A DNA stretch of 64,000 nt from Rhodoblastus sp. 17X3 (lineage in GTDB: Bacteria > Pseudomonadota > Alphaproteobacteria > Rhizobiales > Beijerinckiaceae): assembly GCF_030056575.1 (NCBI RefSeq), contig NZ_JASHHX010000006.1, positions 1 to 64,000 of the forward strand, written 5' to 3'. The notes beneath the pieces are model-generated. The model saw only the letters and a program-made list of their open reading frames with translations. It was not told where the DNA came from and searched no databases. Made by a program: the position numbers and the translations under genes. Of this stretch, positions 9,495 to 18,706 are shown piece after piece (within the stretch, counting starts at the first letter, position 1; every line of letters begins with the position of its first letter).

Positions 9495-10286
9495 ATGACC
9501 GAAGCAAAGAGCAAACCGCGCGCCGCCCCGCCGAAAAAACCGGCCGCCAAGGCCGCTTCGACAAAGCCGGCCAAATCAAAGCCGGTAGCGACGAAACCCG
9601 CCAGCAGGCAAAAAGGCGCCGTCGATCCGGCGCGGGTGCGCGAAATTTTCGCCCGCTTCGCCGCGCTCGACCCTCACCCCAAGGGCGAACTGGATTACGT
9701 CAACCTCTATACATTACTGGTCGCGGTGGTGCTCTCGGCGCAGGCGACGGATTCCGGCGTCAACCGCGCCACGAAAGGCCTGTTCGCCGCCGCCTCGACG
9801 CCGCAGGCCATGCTGGATCTGGGCGAGGACGGCGTGCGCGAAAAGATCAAGACCATCGGCCTGTTCCGCGCCAAGGCGAAGAATGTGATCGCGCTGTCGC
9901 AAAAACTGATCGCCGAATTCGGCGGCGAGGTTCCCCACAACCGCGAGGCGCTGGAAAGCCTGCCGGGCGTGGGCCGCAAGACCGCCAATGTCGTGCTGAA
10001 CATCGGTTTCGGCGAGAAGACCATTGCGGTCGACACCCATCTGTTCCGCGTCTCCAACCGCATTCCGCTGGCCCGTGGCGCGACGCCCGAGGCCGTCGAA
10101 AAGGGTTTGCTGGCTATCGTGCCCGATGATTATCTGCTTCACGCCCATCATTGGCTGATCCTGCACGGCCGTTACATCTGCAAGGCGCGCAAACCCGATT
10201 GCTCCGCCTGCCCCATCGCCGATCTCTGCGATTTCCCGGAGAAGACGCTCGAGAAGACTCCTGCGCCCGGCGCCGCGCGGGCTTGA
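9495..10286 (+). CDS. nth: Endonuclease III (DNA glycosylase/AP lyase)
   Basis: Base-excision repair enzyme that removes oxidised pyrimidines and nicks at the abasic site. The helix-hairpin-helix motif LPGVGRKTANVV carries the catalytic lysine at residue 162, and AVDTHLFRVSNR carries the catalytic aspartate at 180, the same 18-residue spacing as in E. coli. The C-terminal 4Fe-4S loop shows C-x6-C-x2-C-x5-C (CKARKPDCSACPIADLC). The 263 residues exceed the roughly 211 of E. coli, because of a Lys/Ala/Pro-rich N-terminal tail (about 1-45), common in Rhizobiales. The start is the ATG at 9495. Confidence 0.96.
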   Translation: MTEAKSKPRAAPPKKPAAKAASTKPAKSKPVATKPASRQKGAVDPARVREIFARFAALDPHPKGELDYVNLYTLLVAVVLSAQATDSGVNRATKGLFAAASTPQAMLDLGEDGVREKIKTIGLFRAKAKNVIALSQKLIAEFGGEVPHNREALESLPGVGRKTANVVLNIGFGEKTIAVDTHLFRVSNRIPLARGATPEAVEKGLLAIVPDDYLLHAHHWLILHGRYICKARKPDCSACPIADLCDFPEKTLEKTPAPGAARA

Positions 10287-10323
10287 GCGGGGCGACGGCT
10301 TGCCCTTGTCATCGGGTTGTCAT

Positions 10324-10608
10324 ATGAACGATCCGATCAAAGCTGCAGAAAGACAGCTCGTTCCCCTGGAAGGGACTGTCATGCTGGGTCCGATGGATTT
10401 GGAAGGGTGGCTCGACGGCAACGAGGATGAGGATCTGTGCGCCCGTCTGCGCCAGACGCCGCAAATCCAGATGCTCGACCGCGACGCCTCGGTCGCCTGC
10501 TTCCCCGGCTGGAGCGCTTTCGATTTCTCGCTCGCCCGCCGCTTTTGCGAGACCAATTATCTCGACACCCACGAATTGCACAAACTGGCCGACCGGCTGG
10601 GCTTGTAG
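10324..10608 (+). CDS. Conserved-looking small acidic protein of unknown function
   Basis: A 94-aa open frame 37 bases after nth on the same strand. It is acidic, with no signal peptide, membrane segment or cysteine cluster. Its most structured-looking parts are MDLEGWLDGNEDEDLCARL and a C-terminal helix ending DTHELHKLADRLGL. I do not recognise the family. Codon usage is like that of its neighbours, which supports it being real. An in-frame TTG at 10300 could add eight residues. Location suggests cotranscription with nth but says nothing firm about role. Confidence 0.6.
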   Translation: MNDPIKAAERQLVPLEGTVMLGPMDLEGWLDGNEDEDLCARLRQTPQIQMLDRDASVACFPGWSAFDFSLARRFCETNYLDTHELHKLADRLGL

Positions 10609-10687
10609 AGGCGTCCGGACGGGCGTTTCGGCGGCTCAGCTCATGGTTCGCGTCAGAATTTGTTAACCTTACCCCTTGTAACAGTTC

Positions 10688-10716
10688 TTGTGAGCGCGCG
10701 CCGTCGCTTCTATAGG
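10688..10716 (+). promoter_or_regulatory. Sigma70-like promoter for the GST gene
   Basis: TTGTGA (10688-10693), a 17-bp spacer, then TATAGG (10711-10716), 44 bases ahead of the GST start codon. Good match to the housekeeping sigma consensus by eye. Confidence 0.6.
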
Positions 10717-10760
10717 TTCTGGCCCGACCGCAAGGTCGCACGGGTTGAATCAGATCAGGC

Positions 10761-11453
10761 ATGCCCCAGCTTTATCACCATCCGCTCTGCCCGCATTCGC
10801 GCTTCGTCCGCCTCGCCCTCGGTGAATATGGCGTCGAGGCCGAACTGATCGAGGAGCGGGTCCACGAGCGGCGCCAGGAATTCCTGATGCTCGATCCGGC
10901 GGGCCAAACGCCGGTCCTTGTCGAGGACAGCGGCCTTGTCGTGCCCGGCGCGTCGGCGATCGCCGAATGGCTCGACGAAACGCTCGGCGACCGCCTCGGC
11001 GACCATCGCCTGCTGCCGCCTTCGCCGGTCGCGCGGGTGGAAGTGCGCCGGCTGACGGCGTGGTTCAATGAGAAATTCTTCGCCGAAGTCACCAACTGGC
11101 TGGTGACCGAAAAGGTATACAAGCGCTTCACCGCCACGGAAATCGGCGGCGGGGCGCCCGACATGGACGTTTTGCGCGCGGCCCGAACCAATGTGCGCTA
11201 TCATCTGCGCTATATTTCCTATCTGGAATCCACGCGCAGGTGGCTGGCGGGCGACAGGATGACCTATGCCGATCTCGCCGCCGCGGCCCATCTGTCCTGT
11301 GTCGATTTCCTCGGAGACGCGCCGTGGGACGAGGAAGAGCCGGCGAAATTATGGTACCAGCGCCTGAAAAGCCGTCCGAGCTTCCGCCCCTTGCTGGCGG
11401 ATCGCGTTCCGGGCGTGGCGATCAATCCGATCTATGCCGAAGTCGACTTCTGA
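10761..11453 (+). CDS. Glutathione S-transferase family protein
   Basis: A 230-aa cytosolic GST-like protein. The N-terminal thioredoxin-like domain (about 1-80) starts YHHPLCPHSRFVRLALGE, carries the cis-proline region GQTPVLVEDSG, and has the glutathione-binding VVPGASAIAEWL. An all-helical C-terminal domain follows, with the conserved RWLAGDRMTYADLAAAAHLS. A CPHS motif replaces a CxxC, so it is not an obvious glutaredoxin. The substrate is unknown. A promoter-like sequence lies 44 bases upstream. The end overlaps the possible start of queG. Confidence 0.88.
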   Translation: MPQLYHHPLCPHSRFVRLALGEYGVEAELIEERVHERRQEFLMLDPAGQTPVLVEDSGLVVPGASAIAEWLDETLGDRLGDHRLLPPSPVARVEVRRLTAWFNEKFFAEVTNWLVTEKVYKRFTATEIGGGAPDMDVLRAARTNVRYHLRYISYLESTRRWLAGDRMTYADLAAAAHLSCVDFLGDAPWDEEEPAKLWYQRLKSRPSFRPLLADRVPGVAINPIYAEVDF

Positions 11454-12574
11454 CCTTTCTGCACGCGGAGGCCGCCCGTCTGGGTTTCGACGTCTGCCGG
11501 GTCGCGGGGCCGGACGCTATTCCCGAAGCGCCCGCGCGACTGGAAGCCTTTCTCGCAGAGGGCCGCCATGGCGACATGGATTGGCTGAGCGAGCGGCGCG
11601 ACTGGCGCGCTGATCCGCAAAAGCTCTGGCCTGAGGTCCGCTCGATCATCCTGCTCGGCATGAATTACGGCCCGCAGGGCGACGAAAGCGCGGTTCTCGC
11701 TGATCGATCGGCGGGAAATATTTCCGTCTACGCCCGCCATCGCGATTATCACGACGTCATCAAGGGCAAGCTCAAGCTGCTCGCCGGCGCGCTTCTGGCG
11801 CGCGCCAAGGCGCTGGGCGAGGCGGGCGAGGTCAAGGTTTTCGTCGACACCGCGCCGGTGATGGAAAAGCCGCTCGCCGCCGCCGCCGGCCTTGGCTGGC
11901 AGGGCAAGCACACCAATCTGGTCTCGCGCGAATTTGGCTCCTGGCTATTCCTCGCCAGCATTTTCACCACGCTCGATCTGCCGCGCGACGCTCCCGAGGG
12001 CGATCATTGCGGGCATTGCCGCGCCTGTCTCGACGCCTGCCCGACCGCCGCGCTCGACGCGCCCCATAAAATCGACGCCCGCCTCTGCATCTCCTATCTG
12101 ACCATCGAGGCCAAGGGCCAGGTCCCGGGCCCCTTGCGCGAAAAGATCGGCAATCGCATCTATGGCTGCGACGATTGCCTCGCCGTCTGCCCGTGGAATA
12201 AATTCGCCAAAGCCGCGCGCGAAGCCAAATTGCAGGCCCGCGCCGATCTGGCCGCGCCGCCGCTGGCCGAACTGGCGGCGTTTGACGATACGGCGTTTCG
12301 CGCGAAATTCGCGGGCGGGCCGGTCAAGCGCATCGGCTTTGCGCGATTCCTGCGCAATGTCCTGCTGGCTGTGGGCAATTCGGGCGACCTGTCGCTGGCC
12401 CCTCTGGCGGAGGCGCGGCTGGCGCATGACTCGCCGTTGGTGCGCGGCATGGCGGTCTGGGCGCTGGCGCGTTTGCTTTCGCGCGAAAAATTCATCACCC
12501 TCGCCGAGACGCGCGGCGGGCGGGAGAGCGACCCGGATGTTCGCGCCGAATGGCAATGGGGGCTGTCCCTGTGA
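11351..12574 (+). CDS. queG: Epoxyqueuosine reductase
   Basis: Cobalamin-dependent enzyme for the last step of queuosine synthesis in tRNA. The N-terminal DUF1730 domain is followed by two 4Fe-4S motifs: CGHCRACLDACP from about residue 220 and CDDCLAVCPWN from about 273. A C-terminal HEAT-like region follows. The start is uncertain. Recognisable homology begins at about 11450, exactly at the GST stop, where no ATG, GTG or TTG is in frame. The ATG at 11351 lies inside the GST gene and would add about 33 residues; a CTG at 11450 is the alternative. The stop overlaps the next gene by 4 bases. Confidence 0.93.
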   Translation: MVPAPEKPSELPPLAGGSRSGRGDQSDLCRSRLLTFLHAEAARLGFDVCRVAGPDAIPEAPARLEAFLAEGRHGDMDWLSERRDWRADPQKLWPEVRSIILLGMNYGPQGDESAVLADRSAGNISVYARHRDYHDVIKGKLKLLAGALLARAKALGEAGEVKVFVDTAPVMEKPLAAAAGLGWQGKHTNLVSREFGSWLFLASIFTTLDLPRDAPEGDHCGHCRACLDACPTAALDAPHKIDARLCISYLTIEAKGQVPGPLREKIGNRIYGCDDCLAVCPWNKFAKAAREAKLQARADLAAPPLAELAAFDDTAFRAKFAGGPVKRIGFARFLRNVLLAVGNSGDLSLAPLAEARLAHDSPLVRGMAVWALARLLSREKFITLAETRGGRESDPDVRAEWQWGLSL

Positions 12575-13440
12575 ATCTTCTTGTTTTCGGACTTGGCTTC
12601 ACCGCCGGCTTCTACGCCGCCCACGCAGTGACGCATTTCGACCAGGTGACCGGCACGAAGCGCGCGCCGCAGGGCGACGCCGTCGGCCGGGTCACGATCC
12701 TGCCCTTTGACGGGGCGGCGGAGGCGGTCGATTCACGCCTGCGCGCCGCCCTGCGGGAGGCCGACGCGCTGCTCGTCAGCGCCGGACCCGACGCGCTGGG
12801 CGATCCTGTGCTGCGGCGGCTTGAGGCCGAGATCGCGGCGGCGCCGCGCCTGAAGAAGATCGTCTATCTTTCGACCATCGGCGTCTATGGCGACCATGGC
12901 GGCCAGTGGATCGACGAGAGTGCCGAGGCGCGGCCGAGCAATGCGCGCAGCCGGACGCGGCTGGAAGCCGAAGCGCAATGGCTTGCTCTCGGCGCGCGCT
13001 CCGGAAAGCCGGTCTATGTGCTGCGGCTGTCGGGCATTTACGGTCCCGGCCGCAATGTGCTGGTGAAATTGCGCGAAGGGACCGCGAAGCGGCTGATCAA
13101 GCCAGACCAGGTCTTCAACCGCATCCATGTCGCCGATATCGCCAGCGCCATCGACGCCTGTCTGCTCTCCGATACGCCGGCCGGGATTTACAATGTCACC
13201 GACGATGAGCCCGCGCCGCCGCAGGACGTCGTGCTTTACGCGGCGATCCTGCTTGGCGTCCCGCCGCCGCCGGAAAAGGATTTCGTCGCCGCTGAACTCA
13301 CGCCCATGGCGCGCAGCTTCTATGGCGAGAACAAGCGCGTCTCCAATATGCGGATGAAGCGCGATCTCGGCGTCGAACTGGCCTTCCCGACCTTCCGCGA
13401 GGGGATCGCCGCTTTGGCCGCGCTAGGCGAGGGCCGGTGA
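12571..13440 (+). CDS. SDR-family NAD(P)-binding epimerase-like protein
   Basis: A 289-aa extended/atypical SDR protein resembling YeeZ-type epimerase-like proteins. A nucleotide-binding GLGFTAGFYA motif sits at the N-terminus, with LSTIGVYGDHGG and LRLSGIYGPGRN further on; the usual YxxxK catalytic pair is not evident. The GTG at 12571 is chosen because it overlaps the queG TGA as GTGA, a coupling arrangement; an in-frame ATG at 12550 would start inside queG. The substrate is unknown. Coupling to queG suggests a common transcript rather than a common pathway. Confidence 0.82.
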   Translation: MNLLVFGLGFTAGFYAAHAVTHFDQVTGTKRAPQGDAVGRVTILPFDGAAEAVDSRLRAALREADALLVSAGPDALGDPVLRRLEAEIAAAPRLKKIVYLSTIGVYGDHGGQWIDESAEARPSNARSRTRLEAEAQWLALGARSGKPVYVLRLSGIYGPGRNVLVKLREGTAKRLIKPDQVFNRIHVADIASAIDACLLSDTPAGIYNVTDDEPAPPQDVVLYAAILLGVPPPPEKDFVAAELTPMARSFYGENKRVSNMRMKRDLGVELAFPTFREGIAALAALGEGR

Positions 13441-13443
13441 TTC

Positions 13444-14391
13444 TCACGCTCCGAGGGTGAGATTGCCTTCGTCGTCGCGGCCGCGTCCGGCGACGACCAG
13501 CCGGTCCTGCGCGCCGATCAGGGTTTGCGCGAGGTCGGCATAAAACTGCGGATCGGTGAAATACCAGCTGTGGGAAAAGCGCGCGACCGAGAGCGGATCG
13601 GACGCGGGCGGCGTCAGGGTCTCGAAATGGGCGCTGCAATTCACGTTGACCGTCTTTGACGGCGCATCCGGCGGCAGGCCGACGCGGCCGAGGCGCGGCG
13701 CGACGCCGATCCATTTGGCGTTGGAAATCTGCAGCACTTCGTCGTGGCGGTTGAAATAATTGGTCAGCCGATAGGCATGATCCAACATGCTCTCGGTGTC
13801 CTTGTTGCCAGAGACGAAATCATTGGCGTCGACGTCGCCGCCGATGAGCGCCAGCTGGTTCAGCGTCCAGCCGCTTCCCGTCTTGATCCCATCGTCGGCG
13901 TGGTCGAGCGCCTCGCGCAGTACATAAGCGCCCATGGAATGGCACAGCGCGTGGATGGCGACCCGGCAATCCTGCGTTTGCGCCGCGAGCAGCGGCTTGA
14001 TCGCGGCGTTGACCAGATCGATCGCTGTTCTTTTGGCGATGTCCAGATCGGGCAGATAGGCGAAGGTCTCGTCGGCTGAAGGCCAGTCGAAACTGATCAC
14101 AGTGACCGTCATGCGGCCCGCCAGCCCGGAGACGATGGCGCGATGCGCCACATCGACGTCGGCTGCGCCAGTGTTGTAGCCGTGGACGAAAAACAGCGCG
14201 TCGCCAAAGGCGCTTCCCTTTGCGTCACGCTGAAAGCTCGCCATGATCCGCGCGATCCAGTCGCGCAGGCCGACGCGGTGCGAGGGGCGGGGCTGTTCGC
14301 CGTCCGGAACGATGAGGTAGCGGATCGCGCCAAGCGCGGTTCCGAACGCGTCGCCATCGACGGAACGGACGGTGACAAAGAATTTCGCCAT
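13444..14391 (-). CDS. DUF900-type alpha/beta hydrolase
   Basis: A 315-aa predicted esterase. The oxyanion-loop motif FFVHGYNTG lies at about 67-75, and the nucleophile elbow CHSMGAY has Ser152. A conserved acidic segment ALIGGDVDANDF follows, and HSWYFTDP near residue 275 is likely to hold the catalytic histidine. This pattern fits the DUF900 hydrolases. No signal peptide is seen. A GGAGGG ribosome site four bases before the ATG at 14391 fixes the start. The gene ends 3 bases from the SDR stop (convergent) and is divergent from the YgiQ gene. Confidence 0.85.
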   Translation of the reverse strand: MAKFFVTVRSVDGDAFGTALGAIRYLIVPDGEQPRPSHRVGLRDWIARIMASFQRDAKGSAFGDALFFVHGYNTGAADVDVAHRAIVSGLAGRMTVTVISFDWPSADETFAYLPDLDIAKRTAIDLVNAAIKPLLAAQTQDCRVAIHALCHSMGAYVLREALDHADDGIKTGSGWTLNQLALIGGDVDANDFVSGNKDTESMLDHAYRLTNYFNRHDEVLQISNAKWIGVAPRLGRVGLPPDAPSKTVNVNCSAHFETLTPPASDPLSVARFSHSWYFTDPQFYADLAQTLIGAQDRLVVAGRGRDDEGNLTLGA

Positions 14392-14512
14392 TTTTCCCTC
14401 CAAAATTGCTATTCTTGAAAAAATCGCGTTATGGGACCCGTCCGCGGACGAGCCTCGCCGCGAAACGAGATTTTAGCGCGCCGCGTCGCGCCGCCTATCC
14501 AGCAAAGAGTCC

Positions 14513-16585
14513 ATGTCCGAGCCAAAAACCGCCGCGCACGCGGCCAAGCCGCTGTTTTCCTACCGCAAATATTGGGCGCACCGTTTCGGGACCGCGCCTT
14601 TTCTGCCCATGTCGCGCGCAGAGATGGAGGCGCTTGGCTGGGATAGTTGTGACATCGTGCTGGTCACGGGCGATGCCTATATCGACCATCCGAGTTTCGG
14701 CATGGCGATCATCGGCCGTCTGCTGGAAGCTCAAGGTTTTCGCGTCGGCATCATCGCCCAGCCGGACTGGAAGGATGCGGAAGCCTTCAAACAGCTGGGC
14801 AAGCCCAATCTTTTCTTCGGCGTGACCTCTGGCAATATGGACTCGATGGTCAACCGCTACACATCTGACCGCCGCCTGCGCCACAATGACAGCTACACGC
14901 CCCATGGCGAGGGCGGCAAGCGCCCGGATCGCGCGGTCATCGTCTATGCCCAGCGTTGCCGCGAGGCCTTTTCGGATGCGCCGATCGTTATTGGCGGCAT
15001 CGAGGCCTCGCTGCGCCGCATCGCCCATTACGATTACTGGTCGGACAAGATCCGCCGTTCGATCCTGATGGATTCCAAGGCCGACCTGCTGCTCTACGGC
15101 AATGCCGAGCGGGCGCTGGTCGATGTCGCCCATCGCATCGCCAAAAAGGGCGTAGCGCAGGATTTTTCCGACATTCGCGGCCTTGCCTTCATGCGCGACG
15201 CCACGCCGGAAGGCTGGACCGAAGCCCATGCGGAAGATCTCGACGGCGACGAGGGCGTCCACGTCAAGGGCGAGAATGTCGTCGTGCGCCTGCCGGGCTT
15301 CGAGCAGGTCGTGGGGGAGCCGGAAAGCTACGCCCGCGCCTCGCGCGTGCTGCATCGCGAGAGCAATCCCGGCAACGCCCGCCCGCTGGTGCAGAAGCAC
15401 GGCGGCCGGGAAGTCTGGCTGACCGCCCCGCCCATTCCGTTGACGACGCCCGAAATGGATGCGGTCTATGGCCTGCCCTACGCCCGCGCGCCGCATCCGT
15501 CCTATGAGGGGGCGAAAATCCCCGCCTGGGAGATGATCCGCCATTCCGTGACGATCATGCGCGGCTGCTTTGGCGGCTGCTCGTTCTGCTCGATCACCGA
15601 GCACGAGGGACGCGTCATCCAGAGCCGCTCGCAGGACTCGATCCTCAAGGAAATCGAGGAGATCCGCGACAAGAGCGAAGGCTTTACCGGAATCATTTCC
15701 GACATCGGCGGGCCGACCGCCAACATGTATCGCATGGCCTGCAAGGACAAGCAGACCGAAAGCGTCTGCCGCCGCCTCTCCTGCGTCTATCCGGACATCT
15801 GCAAAAATCTGAACACCAGCCACGACGCCCTGATCGAGCTTTACAGGAAAGCCCGCGAGATCAAGGGCGTGAAAAAGGTGATGGTGGCCTCCGGCGTGCG
15901 CTACGACCTTGCCGTGAAAAGCCCGACCTATGTGCGCGAACTGGTCGCGCATCATGTCGGCGGCTATCTCAAGATCGCGCCCGAACATACCGAGGGCGGC
16001 CCGCTGTCCAAGATGATGAAGCCGGGCATCGGGGCTTACGACACGTTCAAGGAAATGTTCGACAAAGCCGCGCGCGAGGCCAGGAAGGAATATTTCCTCA
16101 TCCCCTATTTCATCGCCGCCCATCCGGGCACCAGCGACGAGGACATGATGAATCTCGCGCTCTGGCTGAAGCGCAACAAATATCGCGCCGATCAGGTGCA
16201 GACCTTCCTGCCGTCGCCCATGGCCTTGGCGACTGCGATGTATCATTCCGGCTTCAACCCGCTCAAGCCCGTGCGGCATGGCGCGTCGGAGCAGGTCTCT
16301 GCCATCAAGGGTCTGCGCCAGCGCCGGCTGCACAAGGCGTTCCTGCGCTATCACGACGCCGAAAACTGGCCGATGCTGCGCGAGGCGCTGAAAAGCATGG
16401 GGCGCGCCGATCTCATTGGCCCTGGCAAGCACCATCTCGTGCCGCCATGGCAGCCGGCGGGCACGGGCGGAGGCGGCGAGGGCCGCCGTCAGGGAGGCTT
16501 GCAAGGGGCTTTGAAGGGAGCGGAGAAAGGCCAGCGCAACAACAAGGCGCGGAAATTTCTCACCAAGGGCGTCTTTCCGGCGTGA
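14513..16585 (+). CDS. YgiQ-family radical SAM protein
   Basis: A 690-aa radical SAM protein. The 4Fe-4S/SAM motif is [12 protein letters not shown] with cysteines at 352, 356 and 359. An N-terminal YgiQ-specific domain ([18 protein letters not shown], then [12 protein letters not shown]) precedes it. [18 protein letters not shown] and [19 protein letters not shown] follow the barrel. The C-terminal tail is Gly/Lys/Gln-rich. UPF0313/YgiQ proteins are widespread but their reaction is not established. It stands alone, with a trxA gene downstream that has its own promoter. Confidence 0.92.
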   Translation: MSEPKTAAHAAKPLFSYRKYWAHRFGTAPFLPMSRAEMEALGWDSCDIVLVTGDAYIDHPSFGMAIIGRLLEAQGFRVGIIAQPDWKDAEAFKQLGKPNLFFGVTSGNMDSMVNRYTSDRRLRHNDSYTPHGEGGKRPDRAVIVYAQRCREAFSDAPIVIGGIEASLRRIAHYDYWSDKIRRSILMDSKADLLLYGNAERALVDVAHRIAKKGVAQDFSDIRGLAFMRDATPEGWTEAHAEDLDGDEGVHVKGENVVVRLPGFEQVVGEPESYARASRVLHRESNPGNARPLVQKHGGREVWLTAPPIPLTTPEMDAVYGLPYARAPHPSYEGAKIPAWEMIRHSVTIMRGCFGGCSFCSITEHEGRVIQSRSQDSILKEIEEIRDKSEGFTGIISDIGGPTANMYRMACKDKQTESVCRRLSCVYPDICKNLNTSHDALIELYRKAREIKGVKKVMVASGVRYDLAVKSPTYVRELVAHHVGGYLKIAPEHTEGGPLSKMMKPGIGAYDTFKEMFDKAAREARKEYFLIPYFIAAHPGTSDEDMMNLALWLKRNKYRADQVQTFLPSPMALATAMYHSGFNPLKPVRHGASEQVSAIKGLRQRRLHKAFLRYHDAENWPMLREALKSMGRADLIGPGKHHLVPPWQPAGTGGGGEGRRQGGLQGALKGAEKGQRNNKARKFLTKGVFPA

Positions 16586-16643
16586 CTCTTGCTCGGGCGC
16601 CAGGCATTTGCTTGGACGCAAGGAAGGTGCGGCGCTGGCGCGC

Positions 16644-16672
16644 TTGACGCTCAGCGCCGGCCTACCTACTTT
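16644..16672 (+). promoter_or_regulatory. Sigma70-like promoter for trxA
   Basis: TTGACG (16644-16649), a 17-bp spacer, then TACTTT (16667-16672), 57 bases before the trxA start codon. Confidence 0.6.
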
Positions 16673-16729
16673 CGGCTTCAACTTTCCCACTGGCCCAGGG
16701 ATTCGCATCCCGCCGCACGCGAGGTTTTC

Positions 16730-17050
16730 ATGTCCACCGTAAAAGTCACCGACGCCACGTTCGAAGCCGATGTCATCAAGTCCGCGGAGCCGGTTGTCGT
16801 GGATTTCTGGGCGGAATGGTGCGGCCCGTGCAAGATGATCGGCCCGTCGCTGGAAGAGTTGGCGAAGGATTACGCCGGCAAGGTCAAGATCGTGAAGCTC
16901 AATGTCGATGAGAACCCGGCCGTCGCCGGCAAGCTCGGCATCCGCTCGATCCCGACCCTCATGCTGTTCAAGGATGGCAAGGTCGCTGCGCAGAAAGTGG
17001 GCGCCGCGCCCAAGGGCGAACTCGCTAAATGGATCAACGGCGCCATCTAA
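16730..17050 (+). CDS. trxA: Thioredoxin
   Basis: Small cytosolic dithiol oxidoreductase of 106 aa. The redox site WCGPC lies at residues 30-34, and the cis-proline loop [12 protein letters not shown] follows. Length and sequence match standard thioredoxin 1. The ATG at 16730 follows a GAGG site and a promoter-like sequence; the frame stays open upstream, but that extension contains the promoter. It is monocistronic. The hairpin just after the stop codon lacks a T-run on this strand and seems to serve the convergent gene. Confidence 0.96.
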   Translation: MSTVKVTDATFEADVIKSAEPVVVDFWAEWCGPCKMIGPSLEELAKDYAGKVKIVKLNVDENPAVAGKLGIRSIPTLMLFKDGKVAAQKVGAAPKGELAKWINGAI

Positions 17051-17056
17051 ATCAAG

Positions 17057-17090
17057 AAAAAAGGTCGGTTCTCGCTGGCGAGAACCGACC
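17057..17090 (-). terminator. Intrinsic terminator for the YdfG-like gene
   Basis: Perfect 12-bp stem (arms 17063-17074 and 17079-17090) with a 4-nt loop. Six A at 17057-17062 become a T-run on the minus strand. It therefore ends the convergent dehydrogenase transcript. On the plus strand there is no T-run, so trxA transcripts get at most a protective hairpin. Confidence 0.8.
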
Positions 17091-17127
17091 AGGAGCGAAG
17101 GCGAGGCCGAGCTGATGCGAGGGGTTG
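17091..17127 (+). repeat. Dispersed 36-37 bp intergenic repeat, copy A
   Basis: Begins AGGAGCGAAGGCGAGGCC and ends GATGCGAGGGGTTG. Near-identical copies lie at 38945-38980 (same strand) and 46151-46186 (opposite strand). All three are intergenic and touch hairpins. This copy sits between the terminator hairpin at 17063-17090 and a 10-bp palindromic hairpin at 17127-17152. Confidence 0.75.
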
Positions 17128-17152
17128 GCGATCGCGCATCGTCGCGATCGCC
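17127..17152. repeat. Perfect inverted repeat beside repeat copy A
   Basis: Arms of 10 bp (17127-17136 and 17143-17152) around a 6-nt loop. The arms contain CGATCG. There is no adjoining T-run on either strand. It lies 11 bases past the stop codon of the minus-strand dehydrogenase gene. Confidence 0.7.
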
Positions 17153-17163
17153 CGAACAGCAGA

Positions 17164-17913
17164 TCAGCCCCGTTTGACCGTGAAGGGGCCGCTGGCCTGA
17201 CAGGTCGGCATCATTTCGATCCGGTTGATATTGACGTGCGGGGGCAGCCCGACCAGCCAGCCAGCGGTCTCGGCGATGTCTTCCGGCGTCAGCGATTTGG
17301 TCCCGGCATAGACGGCCTCGGCCTTGGATTCGTCGCCGGCAAAGCGCACCTTCGAAAATTCCGAACCCGTGACCATGCCCGGCTCGATATTGGTCACGCG
17401 GACGTTCAGCCCGGCGAGATCGGCGCGCAAATTCAGCGAAAACTGCAACACGAAGGCTTTTGTCGCGCCATAGACATGGCCGCCGGGATAGGGATAGTCG
17501 CCCGCGACCGAGCCGAGATTGATGATCAGCCCGTCATTGCGCGCCACCATCTGCGGCAGCACCGCGCGGGTGAGATGGACGAGGCCCGAGACATTGGTGG
17601 CGATCATCCGGTCCCAGTCGGAGAGGTCGGACTCCCAGGCCGGCCCGAGGCCGAGCGCGAGGCCGGCGTTATTGATCAAAACGTCGATCTGCCGCCAGCC
17701 CTCCGGAAGCGAGGCCACGAAACCGTCCACTGCCTTGGCGTCGGTCATGTCCAGCGCCAGCGGCAGCGCGGCGGGGCCGAGTTCCTGCGCCAGTTCCTGC
17801 AGGCGCTCGACGCGCCGGCCGGTCGCGATGACGCGATGGCCGTCCTTGACGAAGCGGCGGGCGAAAGCCGCGCCAAAGCCGGCGGTGGCGCCAGTGACGA
17901 GAATGGTCTTCAT
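17164..17913 (-). CDS. ydfG: YdfG-like NADP-dependent 3-hydroxy acid dehydrogenase (SDR)
   Basis: A 249-aa classical short-chain dehydrogenase. The cofactor motif TGATAGFGAA starts at residue 7, NNAG lies at 81-84, and the catalytic Ser135, Tyr148 and Lys152 are present, each one residue from the E. coli YdfG numbering. The C-terminal stretch NRIEMMPTCQASGPF matches the YdfG signature. YdfG oxidises L-allo-threonine and serine and can reduce malonic semialdehyde; the physiological substrate here is not known. It converges on trxA and has its own terminator. Confidence 0.88.
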   Translation of the reverse strand: MKTILVTGATAGFGAAFARRFVKDGHRVIATGRRVERLQELAQELGPAALPLALDMTDAKAVDGFVASLPEGWRQIDVLINNAGLALGLGPAWESDLSDWDRMIATNVSGLVHLTRAVLPQMVARNDGLIINLGSVAGDYPYPGGHVYGATKAFVLQFSLNLRADLAGLNVRVTNIEPGMVTGSEFSKVRFAGDESKAEAVYAGTKSLTPEDIAETAGWLVGLPPHVNINRIEMMPTCQASGPFTVKRG

Positions 17914-18018
17914 GGAAAGGTCCTGAATCTTTTGCGCGGGCGCGCATTGGCGTCAATTATAGCCGCTATTGTCCCGGCGCCGATAGGCGAAAGTCCCCGC
18001 GCCCGCTTGCATCGGCGC

Positions 18019-18693
18019 TTACCAGATCCCGGGAATCATCCGCCAGCTGCGGGCGCGATATGCGGCGTATTCCGCGCCGAAATGCGATTGCAGCAACCGT
18101 TCCTCGGCGTCGATGCGCGCGAGCAGCGGCGGCAGCGTCAGGGCCGTGACGATGAGTCCGAGGCCGGAGCGGAAGACGAAAGCCCATCCCAGCGAGCCGA
18201 GCATCAGGCCAAGATAGGACGGGTGGCGGATGAATCGGTAAACGCCGTCCGTCACCAGCCGGTGGCCGGGCTGGATCGCGACGAGGCCGGAAAAGCGGTC
18301 GTCGAGCGCGACCACCGGCCAGAGCCGCAGCCAGCCGCCGATCGCGAACAGGGCCACGCCGCTCCAGCGCAGTCCTTCGCCGCCGACCGAAAGAATGTCA
18401 TGCCGGTCGCCCCAGGCAGGCAAATAGCCGTTGACGAGGCCGAGAATGGCGAAAGCGGGAAGCACCCAACGATTATCGCGATCCTCGCGGATTCCCGGCG
18501 AGAGATTTCCGCCGCAGAACAAAGCGATGGCGGAGAGGCCGAAATAGACGATGGTCAGCGCCCAGAAGGCGGGATGGAGCAGGAAGGGTTCGAAGCCGCC
18601 CCAGCCCCAGATCGGCAGGGCGTAATAGGCGAAGGCGCCGCCAATCACCCAGCCGACGCGGCTCATGGCGCTGAGGCTGCCGCGCTCCGCCAT
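18019..18693 (-). CDS. ICMT-like integral membrane methyltransferase-family protein
   Basis: A 224-aa membrane protein with about five hydrophobic segments. The C-terminal part carries LVTDGVYRFIRHPSYLGLML and ERLLQSHFGAEYAAYRARSWR, typical of the isoprenylcysteine carboxyl methyltransferase/PEMT superfamily. Bacterial members are poorly characterised, so a methyltransferase role is inferred from family only. A GAGGGGG site precedes the ATG at 18693; an internal ATG at 18666 is the alternative start. It follows the FmdB-like gene by 13 bases and is probably cotranscribed with it. Confidence 0.8.
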   Translation of the reverse strand: MAERGSLSAMSRVGWVIGGAFAYYALPIWGWGGFEPFLLHPAFWALTIVYFGLSAIALFCGGNLSPGIREDRDNRWVLPAFAILGLVNGYLPAWGDRHDILSVGGEGLRWSGVALFAIGGWLRLWPVVALDDRFSGLVAIQPGHRLVTDGVYRFIRHPSYLGLMLGSLGWAFVFRSGLGLIVTALTLPPLLARIDAEERLLQSHFGAEYAAYRARSWRMIPGIW

Positions 18694-18706
18694 GAGCTTG
18701 GCCCCC

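Noticed and set aside
14495-16708. 737-aa minus-strand frame opposite the YgiQ gene
   Set aside because: Shadow frame; the radical-SAM cysteines lie on the plus strand.
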